Part shown: in pieces, positions 6,278 through 12,185 of the stretch
Layout: each line of letters starts with the position of its first letter
How positions within the stretch are numbered: the first letter of the stretch is position 1
Assembly (NCBI GenBank): GCA_902766855.1
Contig: CACXFE010000176.1
Span: forward strand, 1-12,185
Source: Oscillospiraceae bacterium
GTDB taxonomy: Bacteria > Bacillota > Clostridia > Oscillospirales > Acutalibacteraceae
Length of the DNA: 12,185 nt
Reading direction: 5' to 3'
Program-made: the position numbers and the translations under genes
The notes under the pieces: generated by a model
The model's database searches: none
What the model saw: only the letters and a program-made list of their open reading frames with translations
Told to the model about the DNA's origin: nothing

Positions 6278-7111
6278 ATGGCGCAAAAAAGGCTGGCGGC
6301 GATTCATGATCTATCCTGTTTCGGCAAATGCTCGTTGACGGTGGCACTGCCGGTGCTTTCGGCGGCGGGTGTGGAAACTGCGGTGATCCCCACGGCGCTT
6401 TTGTCTACCCATACGGGCGGCTTTTCGCAGCCCGTCATCCGCGACTTAACGGATAGTATTCTGCCGGTCGCCGAGCATTGGAACCGCGAAGGAATCACGG
6501 TAGACGCGGTGTATACCGGGTATTTGCTTTCCAAAGAGCAAATCGCGCCGGTTTTGCAGGCCATTTCCCGCATCGGGCGGGAAGACACCCTGATCGTGAG
6601 CGATCCGGTCATGGCGGATCACGGGGCGTTGTATCGTGGCTTTTCGCCGGATTTCCCCGCCGCTATGCTCGCGCTTTGCCGTGCGGCGGATGTGATCACG
6701 CCGAATGTGACCGAGGCGGCGTTGCTGACCGAAACCCCCTGGAAAGCAGAATACAGCAAGGGCGAGATCGAGGAGATGCTCAAACGGTTGTATGATTTGA
6801 CCGGCGCTGATATTGTCATGACCGGGGTTTCCTTTGAAGAACAGCGGCTTGGTGCGGCGGTGTATGAGGGGCAGAATGCGGAGTTCCTGTTTGCGGATCG
6901 CCTGCAAAAGAATTATCACGGCACAGGCGACCTGTTTGCTTCCGCTTTGATCGCGGCACTGTTGAACGAAAAAAGCCTGCGCGCTTCGGCGCAGGTGGCG
7001 ATCAATTTTGTATGCGGTTGTATCAAAGCCACGATGGACGCCGGAACAGAAGAACGGTGCGGCGTGGCGTTTGAGGGGCGGCTGCCCGATCTGATCCGAA
7101 TGCTGTCATAA
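6278..7111 (+). CDS. pdxK: Pyridoxal/pyridoxamine kinase (vitamin B6 salvage)
   Basis: ATP-dependent kinase of the ribokinase fold that phosphorylates the 5'-hydroxyl of B6 vitamers for PLP salvage. The 277-aa protein has the Firmicutes-type N-terminus HDLSCFGKCSLTVALPVLSA, STHTGGFS, SDPVMADHG, the DVITPNVTEAALL block and the catalytic GTGDLFASAL anion-hole motif with D218 as the likely base. It belongs to the PdxK/PdxY group (COG2240); which vitamer it prefers cannot be read from sequence. ATG 6278 is chosen because AAGGGG (6264-6269) lies 8 nt upstream; the frame extends further up but overlaps nth. It is 5 nt after nth and 18 nt before the LRR gene. A MocR regulator and an ECF S component about 2.5 kb downstream fit a B6 theme. 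Confidence 0.92.
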   Translation: MAQKRLAAIHDLSCFGKCSLTVALPVLSAAGVETAVIPTALLSTHTGGFSQPVIRDLTDSILPVAEHWNREGITVDAVYTGYLLSKEQIAPVLQAISRIGREDTLIVSDPVMADHGALYRGFSPDFPAAMLALCRAADVITPNVTEAALLTETPWKAEYSKGEIEEMLKRLYDLTGADIVMTGVSFEEQRLGAAVYEGQNAEFLFADRLQKNYHGTGDLFASALIAALLNEKSLRASAQVAINFVCGCIKATMDAGTEERCGVAFEGRLPDLIRMLS

Positions 7112-7129
7112 ACAGAGGGAGTAATAGTG

Positions 7130-9607
7130 ATGGAGAAAAAAATATTGGTTCTGATTTTAACCGCGGCATTGGTGATTGCTTCGCTGCCGATATTCGAAGG
7201 TGTTTCCGCCGCGGAGGCAATAGATGCCGGCAGTTGCGGGGCAAATGTAACATGGACTTTTGACCGGGCAACTCGGATGTTGACGGTGAGCGGAAACGGC
7301 GCGATGGAAGATTATCGGGATGCGGTTTCTCAACCGTGGGACATTCATGATCAATCCATCCAAAAATTGGTGATCGAGCAGGGAGTAACATCGGTTGGCG
7401 CTTGGGCGTTTTCCGGGTGTGATCATCTTTGTAAGGTCAGTTTAGCGGACAGCGTCGCTGTGATTGGAGCAAGTGCTTTTTCTCATTGCCCGGCTTTAAC
7501 CGATATCGTAATTCCGCCGCGGGTTACGGAGATTCCGGACTATGCGTTCAATTGGTGTGATCATTTGGTTTCGGTTACGCTATCTGATGGCATCATAAAA
7601 ATCGGCGAGGGCGCGTTTTACCGTTGTACATATTTGTCCGATATTTTACTGCCGGATGGACTTCTTTCTATCGGGAGGGAAGCATTTTACAACTGTGACG
7701 GATTAACTGGGCTGGTTCTTCCTTTTGGGCTTTGCACCATCGGGGAACGGGCATTCGGAAGTTGTGACGGATTGACCGAAATGGTGATCCCGAACGGCGT
7801 GACAGCACTTGAAGCTGGGACATTTACAAACTGTGAATATTTGAGAAGTGTAACGATCTCGAAAACCGTGGAAACCATTTGGTGGGTGTTTTCCGGATGT
7901 GCGCTTCATGATGTGTATTACGGCGGTACGCAGGAACAGTGGGAAGCAATCGCATATACCGGGCGTTCGGAACTGAAAAACGCCGTGATCCATTTCGGAA
8001 TCCATTTACATGATTACGGTGATTGGCAGATATGTAAAGAGGCGGCTTGCACCGAAAAAGGGGAAAAAATCCGCATTTGCAGCGAATGCGGGGTAGAAGA
8101 AATCAAGGAAATTCCCGCGCGAGGGCATGCTTTTGAAAGCGGCATTTGCGTTCACTGCGGGAAAACGGATCCGGCGGTTTTAAAGTCCGGCGAATGCGGC
8201 GAAGGGGAAAACCCGGGCTGCTTAAAGTGGCAGTTGAATACCTTCACCGGGGAATTTCGGGTAAGTGGATCCGGTGCCATGGAAGATTATCTGGATTCAC
8301 GGTTTGTGCCATGGGTGAATTGGCGCGATCAAATCCGAACGGTGGTGGTTGAAGACGGGGTAACCGCCATAGGAAGAGACGCATTTGAAGGCTGTTCCAA
8401 TTTAAGGGCACTGATTGTTTCGGGAAGTGTGTCTTCCATTGGGCGCGGGGCGTTTTACGGGTGTACCGCATTGACGCAAGTTACGCTGTCTTCGGGTATA
8501 GTTTCTATTGAGATATGTGCCTTTACGAATTGTACTTCCCTTGAAACCATCGCCTTGCCGGACACGGTAACACAACTTGGCGACAACGCGTTTTTTGCTT
8601 GTGAGAACTTAAAAACCGTTTCGATTCCCGAAGGGGTTGAAGTATTGCCTTATGGTTTGTTTTCATCCTGTACCCGGCTTCAAAGCGTAACGCTTCCGAA
8701 TGGTTTAAAGGAAATCGGCGGATTTGCGTTTTATGGCTGCGGATTTTCTCATATTCATATTCCAAACAGTGTTCATACCATCGGGAATTATGCGTTTGCA
8801 ACTTCAAGCATATCTTCTGTCATGATTCCGGGCAGTGTAAAAACCATCGGCGGATTGGCGTTTTTCGGATGCCATAGTTTACATGATATTACTCTTGCGG
8901 ATGGAATTACCGAAATACAGGATTATGCGTTTTACGAGTGTAACGGATTAAGGGAAATCACCTTGCCGGACAGTGTGGAAAAAATCGGGGATCATCTGTT
9001 CGATTCATGCTGTCGGTTACAAAAAGCAACGCTTTCGAGCAAAATGGATTCGGTTGGAAACCATACCTTCTCTTGTTGCGAACGGTTGAAAGAGGTCATG
9101 ATTCCGGAAGGGGTTCGCGCGATCGGTGAACGGGCGTTTTACGGATGTTGTGATTTGCCGGGCGTCACCCTGCCGGAGAGCATCACTGAAATCGGGGATT
9201 GTGCGTTTTACGACTGTGAAAATCTCGCGGGAATCACGATCCCTTCCAAGATGACCGTGATCGAGCACGGAACCTTTATGGGCTGTCCCCAAATAAAAAG
9301 TGTGTCCCTTCCGGGTGGCATCACGGAAATCAAGGAAAGCGCGTTTAATACCTACGGTGAAATATGTGATGTATATTACGCCGGAACAGCGGAGCAATGG
9401 GATCAAATCCTTTTTGGGCAGAAAAATGAAAACCTGCAAAGCGCGGCGCGGCATATGGGCGCATTTGTTTCTTCAAAATATGATTGTAACGGCGACGGGA
9501 GGATCAATGCCGCGGATCTTGTCGCGGTGCGTGTGCGTCTGATCGCAAATGATGGGGCGTTTTCGTTGCTGGAATTGATGAGGCTGAAAAAAATTTCAGC
9601 ACTCTGA
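7130..9607 (+). CDS. Secreted BspA-type leucine-rich-repeat protein with dockerin-like C-terminus
   Basis: An 825-aa predicted extracellular protein of unknown binding partner. It has a signal peptide (MEKK, hydrophobic stretch, likely cleavage after VSA near residue 27). Two similar modules follow. Each starts with a Cys-Gly-containing cap leading to VSGxGAMEDY (about residues 34-76 and 355-400), then LRR_5/BspA repeats of about 23 aa with the core VTxIGxxAFxxCxxL: I count 8 in the first and 15 in the second. Each module ends with a DVYYxGTxxQW cap. Between them lies a CxxC-rich linker (CSEC, CVHC; residues about 290-347). The tail has one EF-hand-like dockerin loop, DCNGDGRINAAD (785-796), then a degenerate second half. 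BspA-like proteins are known for host or surface adhesion. ATG 7130 is preferred over GTG 7127 because GAGGGAG (7115-7121) is better spaced. No sortase motif is seen. The 3' end overlaps the convergent mocR by 12 nt. Confidence 0.9.
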   Translation: MEKKILVLILTAALVIASLPIFEGVSAAEAIDAGSCGANVTWTFDRATRMLTVSGNGAMEDYRDAVSQPWDIHDQSIQKLVIEQGVTSVGAWAFSGCDHLCKVSLADSVAVIGASAFSHCPALTDIVIPPRVTEIPDYAFNWCDHLVSVTLSDGIIKIGEGAFYRCTYLSDILLPDGLLSIGREAFYNCDGLTGLVLPFGLCTIGERAFGSCDGLTEMVIPNGVTALEAGTFTNCEYLRSVTISKTVETIWWVFSGCALHDVYYGGTQEQWEAIAYTGRSELKNAVIHFGIHLHDYGDWQICKEAACTEKGEKIRICSECGVEEIKEIPARGHAFESGICVHCGKTDPAVLKSGECGEGENPGCLKWQLNTFTGEFRVSGSGAMEDYLDSRFVPWVNWRDQIRTVVVEDGVTAIGRDAFEGCSNLRALIVSGSVSSIGRGAFYGCTALTQVTLSSGIVSIEICAFTNCTSLETIALPDTVTQLGDNAFFACENLKTVSIPEGVEVLPYGLFSSCTRLQSVTLPNGLKEIGGFAFYGCGFSHIHIPNSVHTIGNYAFATSSISSVMIPGSVKTIGGLAFFGCHSLHDITLADGITEIQDYAFYECNGLREITLPDSVEKIGDHLFDSCCRLQKATLSSKMDSVGNHTFSCCERLKEVMIPEGVRAIGERAFYGCCDLPGVTLPESITEIGDCAFYDCENLAGITIPSKMTVIEHGTFMGCPQIKSVSLPGGITEIKESAFNTYGEICDVYYAGTAEQWDQILFGQKNENLQSAARHMGAFVSSKYDCNGDGRINAADLVAVRVRLIANDGAFSLLELMRLKKISAL

Positions 9608-10954
9608 AAACGGCAGAATGGCTTCCCGCAGGGCGGAAAGCGCGGGGGCAAACTCGTTTTCTGTCATGCCGGAAAAGCAGAGACGCATTTCTCCGTCGCT
9701 TTTACCGGGCAAAATGCGGATGCCTCGGGCTGCCGCGGCGCGGCACAGTTCTTCTGTTTTCACGGCGAGCGGCAGGGTCACGCCAACCGCTAACGATGAT
9801 TCATACAAAGTAAGCCCGGCATCGGGAAAGAATAAACGGATTTCTTCACAAAAACGGCGGCTTTTGGAGGCGTACAGTTTCCTGAGCCGCCGTAAATGTT
9901 TTTCCAGCGCCCCTGTTTCTATGTAGGCGGTCAAGGCTAATTGTTCCACTTTGCCGCAGGTGGAATTATACCAGCGCTTTCGTTCTTCAAAAAGGCGGCG
10001 AAGTGATTCGGGTAAAATCATGTAGGCAATGCGCACACTGGGCAGCAACAGTTTGGAAAAACTGCCGATGTATACCGTCTGTTCGGGTGCTTTGGGCTGA
10101 AAAGCCGTGACACTGCGGGCATAATAGCGCAATTCGCCGTTGTAATCATCTTCTACGATCAGGCGCGCGGGGTCTTCCCGTACCCATGCGGCTAATTGAT
10201 TGCGCCGCGCGGAAAGCCCGGTGGCACTGATGCGGGGAAGCGAGGAAGGCAACAGAAACAAAAGCGAAACCCCGCTTCGCCGCAAGGGGGTGATTTCCGC
10301 GCCGAAGCGGTCGCTCGGCAGCGTTTGCGTGGAAATACCGTAATCACGAAAAATGCGATCCGCCTGCGAGAACAGTGTTCCCTCAAACCCGGCAGTGATC
10401 TGCCGCCCGATCAGCCCGCACAGAATGTTGAGGAGCGGGCCTACCCCCGCGCCGATCACGATATGCTCGGCTGTGCATTGCACCCCCCGCGCTTTATAAG
10501 CGTAATCGGCAAGGGCGGTGCGCAACCGTTGCTCGCCTTGGGGGTCACCGTATGAAATCAGTTCTTCGGTATTGCGCAGAACTTCCCGCACGGTTTTTTT
10601 CCATAAATTCGCATCGGCGGCGCGCATATCAATGCTTCGCGCGGAGAAATCATAGCGAATTTTTTGTGCAGGTGTCTTGGCTTCCGGGTGGGGAGCGGGC
10701 GCTTTTTTGATATTTTGCAAGAAATATCCCCGTTGAGGCAGGCTTTCCGCCCAGCCTTCAATACACAATCTGACATAGGCGTTTTCTACCGTGGTGCGGC
10801 TGACGCGCAGCTGCGCCGCCGCTTCCCGAATAGAGGGCAGGCGTTCCCCGCTTTTGATCATCCCTTTTTCGGCGGCTTCTTGTATTTTGCGCGATAGGGT
10901 GAGGTACATGGCTTCTCCCGCGCCTTTTTCCAACTCGATGAAATCCAGTAGCAT
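9596..10954 (-). CDS. MocR-family (GntR plus aminotransferase fold) transcriptional regulator, PdxR-like
   Basis: A 452-aa regulator with an N-terminal GntR winged helix (about residues 15-80; GERLPSIREAAAQLRVSRTT, then VRLCIEGW and RGYF) joined to a type I aminotransferase fold (about 105-450). The PLP-binding residues are present: the Schiff-base lysine is K301 in GSFSKLLLPS, and VEDDYNGELRYY carries the D269/Y271 equivalents of GabR, so it probably binds PLP as effector. The family includes PdxR (PLP synthesis and uptake) and GabR. Nearby pyridoxal kinase and a divergent ECF S component favour a PdxR-like role; no gabT/gabD is present. The ribosome binding site AAAGGA lies about 9-10 nt upstream of ATG 10954. 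The gene is divergent from the S component with interlocking promoters and overlaps the LRR gene tail to tail. Confidence 0.92.
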   Translation of the reverse strand: MLLDFIELEKGAGEAMYLTLSRKIQEAAEKGMIKSGERLPSIREAAAQLRVSRTTVENAYVRLCIEGWAESLPQRGYFLQNIKKAPAPHPEAKTPAQKIRYDFSARSIDMRAADANLWKKTVREVLRNTEELISYGDPQGEQRLRTALADYAYKARGVQCTAEHIVIGAGVGPLLNILCGLIGRQITAGFEGTLFSQADRIFRDYGISTQTLPSDRFGAEITPLRRSGVSLLFLLPSSLPRISATGLSARRNQLAAWVREDPARLIVEDDYNGELRYYARSVTAFQPKAPEQTVYIGSFSKLLLPSVRIAYMILPESLRRLFEERKRWYNSTCGKVEQLALTAYIETGALEKHLRRLRKLYASKSRRFCEEIRLFFPDAGLTLYESSLAVGVTLPLAVKTEELCRAAAARGIRILPGKSDGEMRLCFSGMTENEFAPALSALREAILPFSEC

Positions 10955-10977
10955 ATCAATCTGTCCTTTAAAAAATA

Positions 10978-11006
10978 ATTATAATTGTGCATTTACAAAA
11001 GGTCAC
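10978..11006 (-). promoter_or_regulatory. Probable mocR promoter
   Basis: On the minus strand GTGACC (11006-11001), a 17-nt spacer and TATAAT (10983-10978) give a perfect -10 and a 4/6 -35. The start would be near 10971, with a very short leader holding the AAAGGA ribosome binding site. It interlocks with the plus-strand promoter of the S component. Confidence 0.6.
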
Positions 11007-11020
11007 TTTATTACTATAAT
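10992..11020 (+). promoter_or_regulatory. Promoter of the ECF S component gene
   Basis: TTTACA (10992-10997), a 17-nt spacer and TATAAT (11015-11020) match 11 of 12 consensus bases. The predicted start is near 11027, about 48 nt before the ATG. Its spacer contains the candidate regulator site at 10997-11009, and its -35 lies within the mocR promoter spacer. Confidence 0.75.
10997..11009. promoter_or_regulatory. Candidate MocR operator
   Basis: AAAAGGTCACTTT has AAAG/CTTT arms. It sits in the plus-promoter spacer and covers the mocR -35, so a bound protein would touch both promoters. AAAAGGT recurs at 11036-11042, 39 nt away, just past the predicted start of the S component transcript. Paired direct repeats are common for MocR regulators. 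Assignment is by position only. Confidence 0.35.
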
Positions 11021-11074
11021 GATAACATCAACCCAAAAAGGTTGCAATACTTTTTTAAGAAAAGGATGAGGAAA

Positions 11075-11803
11075 ATGAAAAAATCAACTCACGCAAGGCT
11101 GCTGGATATTACTTTTATTGCATTATTTGCGGCTCTTTGTTATATTGCGCTTACCGTTCTCTTTTTCCCGTTCGGCCCGATGTATATTCATTTCGGAAAC
11201 CTGATCGTGGTACTGGCGGCGCTGTTGGTCGGTGGATGGCAGGGCGGCCTTGCCGGCTCGATCGGGATGGGCTTTTTTGACCTGTTCAACGGCCATGCGG
11301 ATTCTGCTCCGAAAACATTTCTTTTGAAATTGCTGATCGGCTTGACGGCTGGGTTGGTGTATCAGTTTTTAAAAAAGCGCAAACAATACCCCTCGGTTTT
11401 GTTGTTGCTTACGGGGATCGCCTCTTTCGCGGTTACGGCGGCGTTGCTTGTCCATACATTCGAGCAGAATCACACCTATACCGGTAAAAGCGCGTATCTG
11501 GTTCCGCTTTTTGCGGGGATCGGCCTGTTGTGTGTGATTTTCAGTTTGTTGAAGAACCGTTTCCCGCAAAAGACCGCCGCGGCGATCGTGGGGGCAACCT
11601 GCGGCATGGTCGTGAACCTGGTGGGCGAAACCGCATGGAAATTTGTGGTGTATGTTTTAGCCGGTTCCGGCGCGCCGGCGGCTTTTATGGCGGCGGTGTT
11701 GGGGCAGGGTTCCACTTTGATCAACGCGGGGATCGCCATTGTAGGCGGCGTGGCGTTGTTCACGGTATTGGAAAAGCCTTTCGCGCGTATCCTTGAAAAA
11801 TGA
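11075..11803 (+). CDS. ECF transporter S component, possibly vitamin B6-specific
   Basis: Substrate-binding membrane subunit of an energy-coupling factor transporter, which would share the EcfA/A'/T module encoded elsewhere. The 242-aa protein is very hydrophobic with about six membrane segments. The first part has the S-component look: FIALFAALCYIAL, then GPMYIHFGNLIVVLAALLVG, GWQGGLAGSIGMGFFDLFNG and a pre-helix PKTFLLKLLIG. A hydrophilic loop (LVHTFEQNHTYTGKSAYL) is near the middle. ATG 11075 is chosen with AAAAGGATGAGG just upstream; an in-frame ATG at 11066 would have no spacing to its ribosome binding site. It is divergent from the MocR gene, and a B6 kinase lies on the same side of the locus. 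That makes it a candidate PdxU-like pyridoxine/pyridoxal transporter, but S components of other vitamins look similar and sequence alone does not settle the substrate. Confidence 0.88.
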   Translation: MKKSTHARLLDITFIALFAALCYIALTVLFFPFGPMYIHFGNLIVVLAALLVGGWQGGLAGSIGMGFFDLFNGHADSAPKTFLLKLLIGLTAGLVYQFLKKRKQYPSVLLLLTGIASFAVTAALLVHTFEQNHTYTGKSAYLVPLFAGIGLLCVIFSLLKNRFPQKTAAAIVGATCGMVVNLVGETAWKFVVYVLAGSGAPAAFMAAVLGQGSTLINAGIAIVGGVALFTVLEKPFARILEK

Positions 11804-11814
11804 CGAAATAAAAG

Positions 11815-11855
11815 AAGAAGTTCCTTTCCTGCGTTTCTGTGGAAGGGAACTTCTT
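11815..11855. terminator. Terminator-like hairpin after the S component gene
   Basis: Arms AAGAAGTTCCTTTCC (11815-11829) and GGAAGGGAACTTCTT (11841-11855) form 15 pairs with one G-U around an 11-nt loop, starting 11 nt after the stop codon. The plus strand continues GTTTC and the minus strand CTTTTATTT, so termination could work in both directions. Confidence 0.7.
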
Positions 11856-11970
11856 GTTTCATGGATATAGTTGGCAATCCGAAAAATCGTTAAGCCCGTC
11901 ACCGACTGCTTTCGTTTTTGCAAAATACGGTTTTTCGCCTCGATTTTTCATATTATTTTAAAATTAGTTA
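11856..11970. other. Gene-free spacer with a 9-bp inverted repeat
   Basis: No credible coding sequence lies between the terminator and the tRNA promoter. GAAAAATCG (11881-11889) is repeated inverted as CGATTTTTC (11941-11949). Inside it is the palindrome TTTTGCAAAA (near 11914-11923) and several CG-TTTTT runs. It could be an intergenic repeat element or chance AT-rich sequence. Confidence 0.3.
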
Positions 11971-11999
11971 TTGACATTGCCGCTCGTCTTTGTTATAAT
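11971..11999 (+). promoter_or_regulatory. Consensus promoter of the tRNA gene
   Basis: TTGACA (11971-11976), 17 nt, TATAAT (11994-11999): all 12 positions match consensus. The start would be near 12006, 11 nt before the mature tRNA 5' end, as expected for a strongly expressed stable RNA. Confidence 0.9.
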
Positions 12000-12016
12000 A
12001 ATCAGGCTGATTAAAT

Positions 12017-12100
12017 GCGAGTGTGCTGGAATAGGCAGACAGGCACGTTTGAGGGGCGTGTGTCCATGACGTACGGGTTCAAGTCCCGTCACTCGCACCA
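12017..12100 (+). tRNA. tRNA-Leu, anticodon GAG
   Basis: An 84-nt class II tRNA. The acceptor stem is GCGAGTG/CACTCGC, with discriminator A and an encoded CCA end. The D stem is CTG/CAG. The anticodon stem CACGT/GCGTG holds loop TTGAGGG, with anticodon GAG at 12051-12053, reading CUC and CUU. The long variable region has a short GTC/GAC stem, and the T arm is ACGGG-TTCAAGT-CCCGT. All parts pair, so the gene looks functional. It is a single-tRNA unit with its own promoter and terminator. Confidence 0.98.
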
Positions 12101-12138
12101 AAACCCGGTTTTCCGCTTATGCGGGAAACCGGGTTTTT
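12101..12138 (+). terminator. Intrinsic terminator of the tRNA-Leu gene
   Basis: AAACCCGGTTTTCCGC (12101-12116) pairs with GCGGGAAACCGGGTTT (12121-12136), 16 pairs with one G-U around a TTAT loop, and runs into five T. It begins right after the CCA end. Confidence 0.95.
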
Positions 12139-12185
12139 ATGTATTTTAGGAACGGGGCTTGAAGTAGGAGCGGGAGTGAATGACA

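Noticed and set aside
7358..9400. Repetitive DNA of about 69-bp period considered as a CRISPR or satellite array.
   Set aside because: The period is the 23-residue LRR unit in frame within one gene, and the DNA copies are diverged.
10196..10555. Plus-strand open frame of 119 codons inside mocR.
   Set aside because: It lies entirely within the well-supported aminotransferase domain of the MocR protein, and its basic, repetitive composition is typical of a shadow frame.
12166..12185. AGGAG followed by ATG at 12180, a possible start of the next gene.
   Set aside because: Only two codons are inside the window and no promoter was seen after the tRNA terminator, so it cannot be supported.

Overview
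The window looks like chromosomal DNA from a low-to-mid GC Firmicute, most likely a gut Clostridia of the Oscillospiraceae/Ruminococcaceae kind. The reasons are near-consensus sigma-A promoters, strong GGAGG-type ribosome binding sites, L-fucose catabolism genes, an ECF transporter S component, a MocR regulator, a PfoR-like membrane protein and a large secreted BspA-type leucine-rich-repeat protein with a dockerin-like tail. The genus is not determined.

Layout from left to right. (1) 1-2596: an L-fucose operon with isomerase (fucI) and L-fuculose-1-phosphate aldolase (fucA). The kinase that must act between them is not in the window. (2) 2632-3714: a hairpin directly abutting a perfect-consensus promoter, followed by a monocistronic YghZ-type aldo/keto reductase. 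(3) 3749-4174, minus strand: ruvX/yqgF, alone, converging on the reductase gene. (4) 4386-9607: a promoter, a roughly 170-nt leader packed with back-to-back perfect hairpins, then four tightly spaced genes: a PfoR/PTS_EIIC_2 membrane protein, endonuclease III, pyridoxal/pyridoxamine kinase and the LRR protein. (5) 9596-10954, minus strand: a MocR (PdxR-like) regulator whose last codons overlap the LRR gene tail to tail. (6) 11075-11803: an ECF S component, divergent from mocR, with interlocking promoters in the shared 120-bp gap. (7) 11971-12138: a tRNA-Leu(GAG) unit with a consensus promoter and a strong intrinsic terminator.

How the genes may work together. FucI and FucA cover the first and last enzyme steps from L-fucose to DHAP plus L-lactaldehyde, and the adjacent aldo/keto reductase could consume the aldehyde (inference). 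The B6 kinase, the PLP-binding-type MocR regulator and the divergent ECF S component suggest a vitamin B6 uptake and salvage locus, with the S component as a candidate pyridoxine/pyridoxal-specific (PdxU-like) protein. This too is inference from context. No phage, insertion sequence or CRISPR array was seen. The least explained parts are the hairpin-chain leader before the PfoR-like gene, the control region between mocR and the S component, and the odd half-dockerin at the end of the LRR protein.
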